From IMG/VR virus record IMGVR_UViG_3300031673_000092, positions 1 to 47,600 of that record: a stretch of DNA of 47,600 bases; one strand, 5' to 3'. Numbering within the stretch: the stretch's first letter is position 1; each line of letters starts with the position of its first letter. Below the pieces are notes generated by a model, which was not told where the DNA came from, did not search any database, and saw only the letters and a program-made list of their open reading frames with translations. Both the position numbers and the translations under genes were made by a program. This DNA comes from a virus. Below, one piece after another: positions 7,336 to 16,485 of the stretch.

Positions 7336-8749
7336 TTTCTTGGAGTTCATCGACCTGCCACTGGCTGCCAACGTGCCGGACGCCCGTTGGGAGCCGTTCC
7401 AGATTGGCTTCCTTAACAACTGCACGCGCTGGGGCATCGACGTTAAAGGCCGGCAGATTGCATGGTCATTCACAGCAGCACTCGACGCGGTGATCGACGG
7501 CATCCTGGAGCCGGACACGGTCCATGTGTTCGTCTCGATTAACCAGGATGAGGCGAAGGAAAAGATCCGCTACGCCCGGGCGATCATCGACGCCATCGAC
7601 CCGCCGGTGCGGCCCGAGCTGATCCGCGACTCGCAGACGGAGCTGGAGTTCGCCAACGCCTCACGGCTGATCAGCCACCCGTGCCGGCCACCGCGGGGTA
7701 AACCTCGGGCGCGCATCTACCTTGATGAGATGGCGCACTATCCGGAGGGCATGGACCGCGAGATCTACCGGGCAGCACTGCCGGCGACGGTCAAGGGTGA
7801 CGGCTATATCCGCATCGGATCCAGCCCTCTTGGCGCCCGGGGGCTCTTCTGGGAGATCGCCGCCGAGAGCCTGCGGCGCTATCCGGGCTATGCTGGCCAC
7901 CGGCGCTACATCCCGTGGTGGCAGGTGCGGGCGCTATGCCGCGATGTGCGGGTCGCGGCGCAGATCGCCCCGGCGATGCCCACGGCGGAGCGCGTTTACC
8001 AACTCGGCACGCTGGCGCTGATCGATATCTTCGAGAACATGTTCCTTGAGGATTTCTGCCAGGAGTACGAGTGCGCCTGGGTCGACGAGGCGACGGCCTG
8101 GATCAGTTGGGATCTCATCAAGCGGAACCAGGCCGCCGAGCATCTCTGGTGGCACGCGCGCAGTACTGCCGAGGCGGCGGCGATGGTGCCGGAGATTCTG
8201 GCTGCGATCAGAGCGCGGCGCTGCGAGGCGGCCTTTGCCGGTGGCATCGATGTGGGGCGCAAGCACGACCTGACCGAGTTCATGGTGATAGGCAAGGGCA
8301 CGACGGACCAGTTGCCCCTGCGATTCAGCGTCAGTCTGAACCGCGTGCCCTACGACGAGCAGCAGAACTGCTTTCAGGACCTTATCAGCCGGCTGCCGTT
8401 CACCCAGGTGCTGATTGACCAAAACGGCATCGGGGCGCAGCTCGCGGAGAACCTGGGCCGGCTGACAGGCACGGCCAAAGGCGTCGATTTTACCAACGCG
8501 AGCAAGGAGGTCTGGGCGGTCGAGGCGCGGGTGCAATTCGAGCGGGGCAATGTGCCAATTCCGATGGACCGCGACCTGGCCTACCAGATTCACTCGATCA
8601 AGAAGAAGATCACGGCGGCCAAACACAATGTCTTCGATACGGAAGGCAACGAAAAGCATCACGCCGACAAGTTCTGGGCATTGGCGCTGGCGCTGAGCGC
8701 GGCAGGGGCCAGTAGGGGCAGATGGGTAGCCAGGAGTTATCAGGGATAG
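7307..8749 (+). CDS. terL: terminase large subunit
   Basis: 480 residues: N-terminal ATPase and C-terminal RNase H-like nuclease. The ATPase loop reads KGRQIAWS (K at about 46) instead of GxxxxGKS; other terminases, including lambda gpA, also carry the Lys at the start of the loop. Walker B IYLDEM is at about 137-142. Nuclease motifs are GGIDVG (about 312), VLIDQNGIG and HHADKFWALALAL (about 451). The start ATG lies inside terS; no better start exists. The nuclease half places it in the Terminase_6/gp28-like group. The packaging mode is not decided by sequence. Confidence 0.95.
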   Translation: MARLKTPKADFLEFIDLPLAANVPDARWEPFQIGFLNNCTRWGIDVKGRQIAWSFTAALDAVIDGILEPDTVHVFVSINQDEAKEKIRYARAIIDAIDPPVRPELIRDSQTELEFANASRLISHPCRPPRGKPRARIYLDEMAHYPEGMDREIYRAALPATVKGDGYIRIGSSPLGARGLFWEIAAESLRRYPGYAGHRRYIPWWQVRALCRDVRVAAQIAPAMPTAERVYQLGTLALIDIFENMFLEDFCQEYECAWVDEATAWISWDLIKRNQAAEHLWWHARSTAEAAAMVPEILAAIRARRCEAAFAGGIDVGRKHDLTEFMVIGKGTTDQLPLRFSVSLNRVPYDEQQNCFQDLISRLPFTQVLIDQNGIGAQLAENLGRLTGTAKGVDFTNASKEVWAVEARVQFERGNVPIPMDRDLAYQIHSIKKKITAAKHNVFDTEGNEKHHADKFWALALALSAAGASRGRWVARSYQG

Positions 8750-8754
8750 TGGCT

Positions 8755-9393
8755 ATGGAACACCGTATCTGTAAGAAGTGTGGCGTTGAGCAGCCGATTG
8801 AGGCGTTCTCTGTACAGCGCACTCACAGAAGCGGACGTACGTATATCGGGCGTCGTTATACGTGCAGATCGTGTGCTAACAAGCGGTTCTATGCCCGGCG
8901 CAAAGAACGTGCTTTGCAGTCTCCACTGACAGTGCCGGAGGAACGTCGGTGCACAGGTTGTGGTGAGGTTAAGCCAGCGGCTGAGTTCTACAGTCACTCC
9001 CGCGATGGATTGTACGCTCGCTGTAAGACCTGTTGTAGGGAATTCTATCAGGAACACCGTGACGTCATAACCGCTCGGGTGCTTCGATGGCAACGCGAGC
9101 ATCCCGAGCAGTACGCTGCCAAACAGGCACGGGGCAGACAGAGGTGGGAGAACACGCGGCGGACGCGCAAGACAGAGGCAGGTGGCAGTTACACACAGTC
9201 CGAGTGGGATGTGCTTTGCGAGGTGCATGGGCACAAATGTGCGCGGTGTGGAGAGGATAAGCCGCTGACTGTGGATCACGTGGTACCGATAAGTCTTGGC
9301 GGAACCAGCGATATCACGAATCTACAACCGCTTTGCCAGAGCTGCAATTCGAGCAAGGCGAATCGTATCGAGGATTACCGCCATGCCTACTGA
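8755..9393 (+). CDS. HNH endonuclease with zinc ribbons
   Basis: 212 residues from ATG 8755 (GTG 8749 or ATG 8722 inside terL are alternatives; none has a good ribosome site). Three Cys pairs form ribbons: CKKCG with CRSC, CTGCG with CKTC, and CARCG near the end. The HNH core at about 172-205 reads DHVVPISLGG, NLQPLCQSCNSSK. It is inserted between terL and portal genes, where packaging-linked or homing HNH nucleases commonly lie; many such HNH proteins assist terminase cleavage. It overlaps the portal start by 11 bases. Confidence 0.9.
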   Translation: MEHRICKKCGVEQPIEAFSVQRTHRSGRTYIGRRYTCRSCANKRFYARRKERALQSPLTVPEERRCTGCGEVKPAAEFYSHSRDGLYARCKTCCREFYQEHRDVITARVLRWQREHPEQYAAKQARGRQRWENTRRTRKTEAGGSYTQSEWDVLCEVHGHKCARCGEDKPLTVDHVVPISLGGTSDITNLQPLCQSCNSSKANRIEDYRHAY

Positions 9394-10720
9394 CCTTGAG
9401 CGTGCCTACAAGAACCTGGCCGGTAAAGGCCCTAAGTATGACTTACTCTGGAGATATTTCGATGGCGATCATCCGCTGATCTATTCCACCGAGCGGCTAC
9501 GCGAGGTGTTCAAGGACATCCGCGTGCGCTTCGTCGAAAATTGGTGTGCGGTAGTCATCGATGCCACCATGGACCGGATCAACCTCAGCGGCTTTCGTGT
9601 GGCGAATAGTGACGAGCTTACCGATGTGCTCAATGCGGCGTTCATGGCCACGGAACTCGACCTCGATTCGGACGATGCCCACTTGGCGGCGCTGGTGTGC
9701 GGCGAGGCGTTCATCATTATCTGGCAGAGTGAGGCCGGCGAGCTGGAGGCATTCTACAACGACCCGCGGCAGTGCCATATCGAGTATGAGGCCGACAACC
9801 CACGTCAGAAGCGCTGGGCGGCCAAGTGGTGGATTGACGCTGATGATAAGTTCCGCCTGACGCTCTACTATCCCGACCGCCTCGAGTACTACGTCAGCAA
9901 GGGCAAGGCAGAGAACGTTGAGAGCGTCAGCGCATTCGTGCCCGCGGAGACGCCCACAGCGCCCAATCCGTTCGGTGTGATTCCAGTGTTCCACCTCCGT
10001 CGCGACCGGCGTAAGGTGCAGAGCGAGTTGGCCAGCGCCATCACGCTGCAGGATGCGATCAACAAACTGTTGAGTGACATGATGGTTGGCGCAGAGTACG
10101 GCGCCTTTCGACAGCGCTACGTCATCTCCCAGGCGGATACGAACACGCTCAAAAACGCGCCGAATGAAATCTGGCAGATTCCCGCGGGCGATGGTGCAGG
10201 GCAGCAGACCAGTGTGGGCGAGTTCGGGCAGACGGATCTGACCTACTATCTGACGGCCATTGACAAGCTGGCGACGGCTATCGCCATCATCACCAGGACG
10301 CCCAAGCACTATCTATACGCGCAGGGGGGTGACCCGAGCGGTGACGCCTTGATCGCGATGGAGGCGCCGCTCAATAGAAAGTGCGACCGCTACATCGAGC
10401 GGTTCACCGCTACCTGGCGCAAGATCGGCGCCTTCATCCTCCAGCTCCAGGGCTACACCGTGGCCGAGGCGGATATCACGCCGCAATTCGACAAGCCGGA
10501 GACGGTACAGCCGCGGGCTGAGGCAGACATCCGGCAGGTGGGCGTGAACAGCGGCATTCCGCTGGTGACGATGCTGCGCGAGGAAGGCAAGGACGCCGCT
10601 TGGATCGAACAGATGCAGAAGGACGCCCAGGAGGCGCGCAAGCAACAGCAGGCGACGCTGGCGGCGGCGATGGTCCAGGCGCAGCGGCAGTTCGATCAGG
10701 GGGGCGCCGATGCCGATTGA
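9383..10720 (+). CDS. portal protein (SPP1 gp6-like)
   Basis: 445 residues; ATG at 9383 after GAGG, inside the end of the HNH gene, is preferred over upstream in-frame starts. Family traits of Phage_prot_Gp6: N-terminal YKNLAGKG, LLWRYFDGDHPL, a beta wing, and the stem region with AITRTPKHYLYAQGGDPSGDAL, followed by an acidic/Gln-rich helical C-terminus. It forms the dodecameric ring at the capsid vertex and binds terminase. Next come a short conserved gene and the minor head protein. Confidence 0.92.
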   Translation: MPTDLERAYKNLAGKGPKYDLLWRYFDGDHPLIYSTERLREVFKDIRVRFVENWCAVVIDATMDRINLSGFRVANSDELTDVLNAAFMATELDLDSDDAHLAALVCGEAFIIIWQSEAGELEAFYNDPRQCHIEYEADNPRQKRWAAKWWIDADDKFRLTLYYPDRLEYYVSKGKAENVESVSAFVPAETPTAPNPFGVIPVFHLRRDRRKVQSELASAITLQDAINKLLSDMMVGAEYGAFRQRYVISQADTNTLKNAPNEIWQIPAGDGAGQQTSVGEFGQTDLTYYLTAIDKLATAIAIITRTPKHYLYAQGGDPSGDALIAMEAPLNRKCDRYIERFTATWRKIGAFILQLQGYTVAEADITPQFDKPETVQPRAEADIRQVGVNSGIPLVTMLREEGKDAAWIEQMQKDAQEARKQQQATLAAAMVQAQRQFDQGGADAD

Positions 10721-10880
10721 GGCGTGTTCACTGGACGGCAAACCGGGCTACCGCTGGGGCAAGGCGGGTACGTGCTACACTTACACGCCCGGCAACACCC
10801 GGTCGCGGGCGCAGGCGCGGTTGAAGGCCGAGATGCAGGCACGGGCCATAGAAGCGAATCGGGGACGCGATCGTGGCTGA
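10710..10880 (+). CDS. short conserved phage protein between portal and head genes
   Basis: 56 residues, starting at ATG 10710 inside the portal 3' end and overlapping the next GTG start by 8 bases. The sequence pattern (CSLDGKPGYRWGKAGTCYTY, then a basic SRAQARLKAEMQARA helix) is one I associate with many unrelated phages at this place. The compact Cys-Gly-Trp part followed by a helix suggests a small DNA- or protein-binding role in packaging or head assembly. The function is unknown. Confidence 0.75.
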   Translation: MPIEACSLDGKPGYRWGKAGTCYTYTPGNTRSRAQARLKAEMQARAIEANRGRDRG

Positions 10881-11889
10881 GCCGCTGGTCATTCAGGTGA
10901 TGCGGGAATTCAAGACGGCACTGCTGGCCCACGAGGCATCGCAGGTAAACCGCATGGTGCGCGCCTGGATGCGCCTCGACCGGTCGCTGGCATTCGACAT
11001 TGCGGCCTTGGCGGACGAGATCGCCCGGCTGCAGGCGGCGGGGGAGATCATCACCGAGGCGCGGCTCTATTCCATGGCGCGCTACCAATCGCTGCTGGCG
11101 CAGATCCGGGTCGAAGTACAGGGCTACGAGCGGCGTGCTACCGAGATCATCATTCGCGGCCAGGAGCGCATGGCGCGCGCCGGCCTGCGCGATGCGCAGG
11201 GGCTCATCACGGCGGGGTATCACACCTTTGGGATGCGGGCCAGCTTTATGCGCCTACCGGTGCGCGCCGTTGAGTATCTGGTTGGCATCACGGCGGATGG
11301 AGCCCCGCTCTTCGGGGTATTGCAGCAACGGGCCCTGACGCCCGCCGCCGTCGAGGGGTTGACCAATACCCTGATCGATGCCGTGACGCGCGGGTGGAAC
11401 CCGCGCAAGACGGCACAGGTGATGCGGGATGGGTTGACGCAAGGTCTGCAGAAGGCGCTAGTCATTGCGAGGGACCAGCAGCTCCGAGCTTATCGTGCAG
11501 CGAGTGACCAACAGTACCGTGAGAGCGGCGTGGTGAGCGGCAAGCGCCGCGTGGCGGCCAAGGACGGGCGGACCTGTCTGGCTTGCCTGGCGATGGACGG
11601 CGAGTACATCCCGGTGGGCATGGAGATGTACGATCACCCATGCGGCCGGTGCACTGCCTTACCGATCATCGAGGGCCTGCCGCCGCTGACTTGGCAACAA
11701 GGGCCGGAGTGGTTCGAGACGCTCTCGGCGGAGAGGCAACAGGCAATGATGGGGCCGGGGCGGTACGAGGCATGGCGAGATGGCGCCTTTCAGTTTCGGG
11801 AGCTGGCGACGCCGACCTATGACCCGACCTGGGGCCGGGGGTTAGCGGTGACGCCGCTGTCCAGGCTGGCTCCAGCAGCAGTTTCCTGA
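10873..11889 (+). CDS. minor head protein (SPP1 gp7 / Mu F-like)
   Basis: 338 residues; GTG start overlapping the upstream stop. The N-terminal two thirds are helical; the C-terminal part (about 200-290) matches the phage Mu gpF/SPP1 gp7 region: IARDQQLRAYRAASDQQY, then KDGRTCLACLAMDGEYIPVG and HPCGRCTALPI, whose four cysteines likely bind zinc. Such proteins bind the portal and sit inside the capsid, helping DNA ejection. It follows the portal gene, as in SPP1-type phages. Confidence 0.88.
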   Translation: MAEPLVIQVMREFKTALLAHEASQVNRMVRAWMRLDRSLAFDIAALADEIARLQAAGEIITEARLYSMARYQSLLAQIRVEVQGYERRATEIIIRGQERMARAGLRDAQGLITAGYHTFGMRASFMRLPVRAVEYLVGITADGAPLFGVLQQRALTPAAVEGLTNTLIDAVTRGWNPRKTAQVMRDGLTQGLQKALVIARDQQLRAYRAASDQQYRESGVVSGKRRVAAKDGRTCLACLAMDGEYIPVGMEMYDHPCGRCTALPIIEGLPPLTWQQGPEWFETLSAERQQAMMGPGRYEAWRDGAFQFRELATPTYDPTWGRGLAVTPLSRLAPAAVS

Positions 11890-11898
11890 GTGATCGTT

Positions 11899-11936
11899 CG
11901 GGCGAGATGCCCGTAGCATAGAGCGGCGAGATGCCG
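11899..11936 (+). other. twin hairpins with identical GAGAT loops before scaffold gene
   Basis: CGGGC-GAGAT-GCCCG (11899-11913) is followed 10 nt later by CGGC-GAGAT-GCCG (11924-11936). The second ends just before the ribosome site TGAGGAG of the next gene. Repeated stem-loops with the same pentaloop suggest a protein-binding site or mRNA-processing signal that sets scaffold and capsid levels. Confidence 0.45.
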
Positions 11937-11951
11937 TGAGGAGCAAAAATC

Positions 11952-12590
11952 ATGTGGCGGATGCAGTGGGATCGATGGCGATATGCCCCGGACGGTGGGG
12001 GCGCTGGGGGAACGAACGCGGGCACGGGCGGGACGCCCCCTGCGGGGACGAATCCTCCGGCCAACCCGCCGGCAGGGGATAACGCGGGCAGCGGCACGCC
12101 TCCAACGCCTCGCACCTGGGACGTGGTGATTGCGGCACTCCCCGAGGTGGATCGGGCGCTGTACGAGCAGCATACGACGGGGCTGCGCAACACCGTCCAG
12201 GCGACGCGCGCGGAGCGGGATGCTCTGCAGGGGCAGCTTGGCGAGTTGACCAAGGCCGTCGGGAAGAATGATCCTGAAGCGGCCAAGGCGCTGCTGGCGC
12301 AGATGACGGCCGAGATCGAGATCTCCAAGCGCCGAGCGGACTTTCTCGAGGGGGGGATGCGGCCGGAGATCGGCTGCACCAATCCAGGGGCGGCGTTCGC
12401 CATCGCGCAATCGCAGGGCCTCTTCGATGGCCGTGGCAATCCCAACTGGGAGGCGATCAAGGCGGCCGTGCCGGAGCTGTTCCGCAAGGGGCCGCCACCG
12501 GGCAACGCCGGAGCGGGGACGGGCAATCCCCCGGCCGGTAAAACAGGGATGAACGAATGGATCCGCCAGGCGGCGGGTCGTACCACCTGA
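11952..12590 (+). CDS. capsid scaffold protein (predicted)
   Basis: 212 residues. An N-terminal Gly/Pro/Thr/Asn-rich disordered stretch (about 16-56) is followed by WDVVIAALPEVDRALYEQH, a coiled coil (ATRAERDALQGQLGELTKAV, about 82-115), a region NPGAAFAIAQSQGLFDGRGNPNWEAIK, and a disordered tail ending MNEWIRQAAGR. Length, composition and place directly before the major capsid gene match scaffolds. No protease domain is seen, so whether the scaffold is cleaved is open. Confidence 0.8.
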   Translation: MWRMQWDRWRYAPDGGGAGGTNAGTGGTPPAGTNPPANPPAGDNAGSGTPPTPRTWDVVIAALPEVDRALYEQHTTGLRNTVQATRAERDALQGQLGELTKAVGKNDPEAAKALLAQMTAEIEISKRRADFLEGGMRPEIGCTNPGAAFAIAQSQGLFDGRGNPNWEAIKAAVPELFRKGPPPGNAGAGTGNPPAGKTGMNEWIRQAAGRTT

Positions 12591-12625
12591 TCGCCGGGCA
12601 CTGATCCCGGCAAGGAGCAAGTGAG

Positions 12626-13597
12626 ATGGGGTTTAACAATGTGATTTCGCGGACGGATGCTGCGGCACTGATCCCGGAGGACGTGTCTAATGTCCTCCTG
12701 GCGGAGATCGAGGGCAGCAACCCGATCCTGCAACTTGCGCAGCGGCTGCCGAACATACCCCGCGCGCAGCAGCGTATGCCGGTATTGGCAAGCCTTGCGC
12801 ACGCCTACTTTGTCGATGGCGACACTGGCCTCAAGAAAACCACTGAGTTGACTTGGAAAAACAAGTACATCGACGCGGCAGAGATCGCGGCCATCGTGCC
12901 AATTCCCATGTCAGTGCTCGATGATGTCGATTATGACATCTGGGGCCAGGTGCGTCCGGAGTTGGTCAAGGCGTTCAACAAGGTGATCGTTCAGGCCGCG
13001 CTGTACGGCGCCAACATCCCTGCGACGTGGACTACCAACCTGGGCGCTGCGGGCATCGTGCTGGGATCGACGAATGCCGGCCATACCATCTCGGCAGCGG
13101 CCTACACTGATATGTATGAGGCCATTCTGGGTGAGACGGCAGCGGGCGTTGCCGGCCAGATGATGTTGATCGAGGCAGATGGCTTCATGGCCAACGGTCA
13201 CGTGGCGCATGTCTCGATGCGCGGCAAACTGCGCAACGTGCGCGACGCGGAGGGACAGCCGATCTTCACCCGCTCGATGCAGGATCGCACCCGTTACGAG
13301 TTGGACGGCGCGCCGGTGTTCTTCCCGCTGGACGGCTCTATCGTTGCCGCCAGCGGCCTGGATATCGGCGGCGACTGGCAGCAGCTTCTGTGGGCGATGC
13401 GCCAGGACATGACCTACACCATCGCCACTGAGGGCGTCATCCAGGATGCGAATGGCAACATCGTCTATAACCTGTTCCAGCAGGACATGGTGGCGCTGCG
13501 GGCCGTCATGCGGCTGGGCGTGGCATTGCCGAACCCTATCAATCGCATGAACGAAAACGACGCGACGCGGTACCCGTTCAGCGTGCTGACCGCCTAA
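12626..13597 (+). CDS. major capsid protein (HK97 fold)
   Basis: 323 residues, ribosome site AAGGAGCAAGTGAG. It has the Phage_capsid layout: N-arm (about 1-45), then VLASLAHAYFVDGDTGLKKTTELTWKNKYIDAAEIAAIVPIP for the extended strands, PELVKAFNKVIVQAALYG for the spine helix, an A-domain middle and ALRAVMRLGVALPNP near the end. A long delta-domain is absent; scaffolding should come from the upstream gene. This is the main shell subunit. Confidence 0.93.
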   Translation: MGFNNVISRTDAAALIPEDVSNVLLAEIEGSNPILQLAQRLPNIPRAQQRMPVLASLAHAYFVDGDTGLKKTTELTWKNKYIDAAEIAAIVPIPMSVLDDVDYDIWGQVRPELVKAFNKVIVQAALYGANIPATWTTNLGAAGIVLGSTNAGHTISAAAYTDMYEAILGETAAGVAGQMMLIEADGFMANGHVAHVSMRGKLRNVRDAEGQPIFTRSMQDRTRYELDGAPVFFPLDGSIVAASGLDIGGDWQQLLWAMRQDMTYTIATEGVIQDANGNIVYNLFQQDMVALRAVMRLGVALPNPINRMNENDATRYPFSVLTA

Positions 13598-13641
13598 TAA
13601 CCTCCGCCCACCTCCGGGTGCGGCGGGAAAGGAGACTTCCG

Positions 13642-14592
13642 ATGGGACTGTTCCCGAAAGATCAAGTTCCGGAGCTGGTCGGGCTGCCTCTTGGGCCTTA
13701 CAGCAACGTGTACTTTGTCGATCCGGCCAATGGCAACGACAACAACAAGGGCACGTCGCGTAAAACGCCCATGAAGACGATCCCGGCCGCCTACGCCAAG
13801 TGCGTGTCTGGGCAGAATGACGTGGTGGCGCTCATCGCTGGGCTGTCCGGCAGTACGCTGACGGCATCCCTGGTGTGGGACAAGCACTACACGCACCTGA
13901 TCGGCCTGTGCGCACCCATTCGGGCGGGCCAGCGGGCGCGAATCTTTGCGGCTGCTGCCCTGGCAACCACGCCATTCATCACGATCGCGGGCACCGGCTG
14001 CATCTTCAAGGACCTGTACATCTTCAACGGCGCGGCTGTGGCCACGGCGCTGGGGAACGTGCTGGTCACTGGTGGACGCTGCTACTTTGAGAATGTCCAC
14101 TTTGCCGGCGGCGGGCACGCAACCAATGCTGTCGATGGGTGCTACAGCCTTGGCATTGGCGGGGAAGGCGAGAACCTGTTCAGAAATTGCACCATCGGCC
14201 TGACCACCATTGGCGCGGCTACCGGTGTTCGTGCGCTTGCATTGACCGGTGGGTATCCGCCTAGAGTCGTTTTCGAGGACTGTCTGTTCCAACTGAACGC
14301 CAGCAGTGCGGACGCGATGATGGTAGAAGCCGACGACGGCGGGTGGGGTATTGACTATCACCTGTACCGCAACTGTGTGTTCTTCAACACTGGCGCGACT
14401 GCCATCAACACGGCTTTCGAGATCGATACCGTTTCCGTGACCCAGCAGTTCATCATGCTGATCAACTGTTGGCGCAACGCCGGCGTCGATGACTGGGAGG
14501 ATCAGGCCAAGGCGTGCGTCTGGGTCGGTGGGAGCCCTGACATGGGCACTGCCTCGAGCCAGGGCGATATGATCGTGGCAACGGCGACCTAG
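13642..14592 (+). CDS. beta-helix virion protein, probable capsid decoration or fibre
   Basis: 316 residues; ATG 13642 after AAAGGAGA is chosen over an upstream start. From about residue 25 it reads YFVDPANGNDNNKGTSRKTPMKTI, the usual opening of right-handed parallel beta-helix (pectate-lyase-like) proteins, and then repeats short strand-Asn/Gly-turn units (GTGCIFKDLYIFNG, GGRCYFENVHFAGGG, VVFEDCLFQLN). It has no lyase catalytic residues that I can identify. It follows the major capsid gene, so it probably decorates the shell or forms a surface appendage. Confidence 0.75.
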   Translation: MGLFPKDQVPELVGLPLGPYSNVYFVDPANGNDNNKGTSRKTPMKTIPAAYAKCVSGQNDVVALIAGLSGSTLTASLVWDKHYTHLIGLCAPIRAGQRARIFAAAALATTPFITIAGTGCIFKDLYIFNGAAVATALGNVLVTGGRCYFENVHFAGGGHATNAVDGCYSLGIGGEGENLFRNCTIGLTTIGAATGVRALALTGGYPPRVVFEDCLFQLNASSADAMMVEADDGGWGIDYHLYRNCVFFNTGATAINTAFEIDTVSVTQQFIMLINCWRNAGVDDWEDQAKACVWVGGSPDMGTASSQGDMIVATAT

Positions 14593-14634
14593 GTATTCGC
14601 CAGTAACGCCATCTAAAACTGAGTCAATCTGTGG

Positions 14635-14661
14635 TAGGGGCCGGTTAGGTGACCGGCCCTA
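14635..14661 (+). terminator. stem-loop between capsid-decoration genes (possible attenuator)
   Basis: GGGCCGGT pairs with ACCGGCCC (8 bp, plus an outer TA/TA after a one-base bulge) around TAGGTG. No T-run follows, so it may slow ribonucleases or partly terminate rather than stop transcription. It lies just upstream of the ribosome site of the gene at 14682. Confidence 0.4.
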
Positions 14662-14681
14662 GAATCAGTGAGGTAACGAAA

Positions 14682-15083
14682 ATGAGCGTTGAGTTTAACA
14701 CTGAGGTCGGCAAGGGCCGAATGGTCGTGGACTACACCGGCGAAGCAGCTATCGGCGCTCAGGGGTCGCTCCTGAATCCCGAGGGCGTGGACCTGCTCGT
14801 CACCACGAGCTACTTCTACCTGGTAACACCCGCCACTCTCGCTGCTACGCTGAACGTGGGCTTTGGGGCTACTGGGGCAGATGCCACCGACCTTCACGGC
14901 GCCTTCCCCCTAGATGGCGGTGCGGGGACTGCTTGGATGGGTCTGCATCCGGCGGTCACGCAGGACGCCGCGCTGACGGCGGGTATTTGGGCGGCTGCTG
15001 AATATCTGACGTTCACCACGGCTGCTCAATCGGCCCTGCCTTGCGTTGGGAAGCTGTATCTCGATTACATCCGCTTGCCGTAA
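14682..15083 (+). CDS. small virion protein, probable head decoration
   Basis: 133 residues; ATG 14682 behind GAGG is preferred to an in-frame GTG in the upstream hairpin. It is nearly all beta and Ala/Gly/Thr rich (TLAATLNVGFGATGADATDLHGAFPLD), without signal or membrane segments. The NVGFGATGAD pattern occurs in small head or fibre proteins of phages in the same gene position. A trimeric decoration protein is the likely role. Confidence 0.6.
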   Translation: MSVEFNTEVGKGRMVVDYTGEAAIGAQGSLLNPEGVDLLVTTSYFYLVTPATLAATLNVGFGATGADATDLHGAFPLDGGAGTAWMGLHPAVTQDAALTAGIWAAAEYLTFTTAAQSALPCVGKLYLDYIRLP

Positions 15084-15098
15084 GCGAAGGAGAGTGTC

Positions 15099-15539
15099 AT
15101 GGCGGCGACGGCGGAGGAGATCGCGCGATTGCGGCGCATGGTGGCGGAACCGACAGAAACCATCTACGACGATGACACGCTGGCCGAGTACATCGAGCGG
15201 TATCCGCTACTCGACGAGCGTGGCCAAGCGCCGTACACGTGGGATGCGTCGACCACGCCCCCGACCCAGGAGGATAACGATACCTGGGTGCCGACCTACG
15301 ATCTTCACGCCGCCGCCGCCGATGTCTGGGAGGAGAAGGCGGCGGCTTTCACCGGCAAGAGTGACTTTGCCGCGGATGGCGCCACCTACCACCTCTCGCA
15401 GCAATATGACCAGATGATGGCGCGAGTGCGGCACCATCGCGCGCGGCGCAGCTCGAGCACCTCCAGGCTGGTAAAGTGGCCGGAGGAAGCTCTCGATGAT
15501 CGTTTCCCGTGGATCGCCAACCTGCCGGAGGATGACTGA
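15099..15539 (+). CDS. head-tail connector (gp6/adaptor-like)
   Basis: 146 residues. The opening MAATAEEIARLRRMVAEPTETIYDDDTLAEYIERYP and the helix DLHAAAADVWEEKAAAF with a Ser/Arg tail are typical of the helical adaptor that docks on the portal after packaging. The place between capsid and neck genes agrees. A basic patch RHHRARR could contact DNA. Confidence 0.75.
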   Translation: MAATAEEIARLRRMVAEPTETIYDDDTLAEYIERYPLLDERGQAPYTWDASTTPPTQEDNDTWVPTYDLHAAAADVWEEKAAAFTGKSDFAADGATYHLSQQYDQMMARVRHHRARRSSSTSRLVKWPEEALDDRFPWIANLPEDD

Positions 15540-15557
15540 GGGTGAGAGGAAAGTAAC

Positions 15558-16484
15558 ATGGCCAAGTTCTACTCGACCATTTTCGGCAACAAGAAGAAGG
15601 GCTACGAGATTCTGGCCGACGGCTCAGGAGCTGAGGTCGTGACCGCCAACCAGGGCGCGGCGGGGGCGACGGCGTGGCCCATGCAGGAGCGCCCGACCCG
15701 TGCTACCGCGGTGTTGCACCGTGATGCCATCACGGCGGCAGACAAGGTGCTTGATCTGGCGAATACCGACCTGACCACCGCTGACAACGGTGTCGATACC
15801 GGCTCGCTGGTCAAGAGCACCACTTACAAGATCACGGCCATCCCCGGCAACCGCTGGGGACCGTGCAAAGTCGCGACAACGATCAACAGTCAGGCCACGG
15901 CGGCCTATGCCACCGATACGGGATCTATCCGGCTGACGATCCCCCAGCGCGCCGGTGCGGAATGGTACAACTTGTTCTTGAGCGTGGACGCCGCACCCTA
16001 CTGGGTAGCGCGACTGACGGAGGCCCAGCGGGCGGCGGGCGACTTTGAGGTTACGGCGGTCGGCACCGTCACGGCGGGCGGCGGCAACCCGGCGGGCACC
16101 GTGGACATCAACGTGCCTGGTACTGGCACCGCGCAGACGAGCAATGTCATGTTCACGCAGAACAACGCCTATCGCCCCGACAATGGCGGCATCACGGCCA
16201 TCGACTGCACCGGGCGCAGGCTCCTGCATGTCTCGGTCAAGTTGGCGCTGACCGACCTGCGCAGTGCGCCCACCTTGAGCCTGCTTCCGTGCTACCAGAA
16301 CCCCCTCGTGACAGCGGACTGGCACATGGGCGAGCGGCTGCCATTGGCGCTGCTCAACGACCTGGGCCAGCCGTTGGAGCGAGTGTACGCGCTGGACGTG
16401 TCGGGCGTCACGGCGCTGAAAATCCTGGTGGGCGAGATCAGCGGCCAGGGCGCGGCGGCGAGCGTCCACGTACAGGCGGTGTAG
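15558..16484 (+). CDS. hypothetical beta-rich virion protein
   Basis: 308 residues, strong ribosome site (GAGAGGAAAG). Predicted all-beta with Ig-like stretches (about 75-185: TTYKITAIPGNRWGPCKV through FEVTAVGTVTAGGG) and a second beta domain to the end. There is no membrane segment. Placed between connector and LamG-type genes, it may be a capsid, neck or tail-side appendage. No family is assigned. Confidence 0.65.
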   Translation: MAKFYSTIFGNKKKGYEILADGSGAEVVTANQGAAGATAWPMQERPTRATAVLHRDAITAADKVLDLANTDLTTADNGVDTGSLVKSTTYKITAIPGNRWGPCKVATTINSQATAAYATDTGSIRLTIPQRAGAEWYNLFLSVDAAPYWVARLTEAQRAAGDFEVTAVGTVTAGGGNPAGTVDINVPGTGTAQTSNVMFTQNNAYRPDNGGITAIDCTGRRLLHVSVKLALTDLRSAPTLSLLPCYQNPLVTADWHMGERLPLALLNDLGQPLERVYALDVSGVTALKILVGEISGQGAAASVHVQAV

Positions 16485-16485
16485 G

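Noticed and set aside
7934-8662. 242-codon leftward frame opposite terL
   Set aside because: Shadow of the terminase codons; no promoter or ribosome site.
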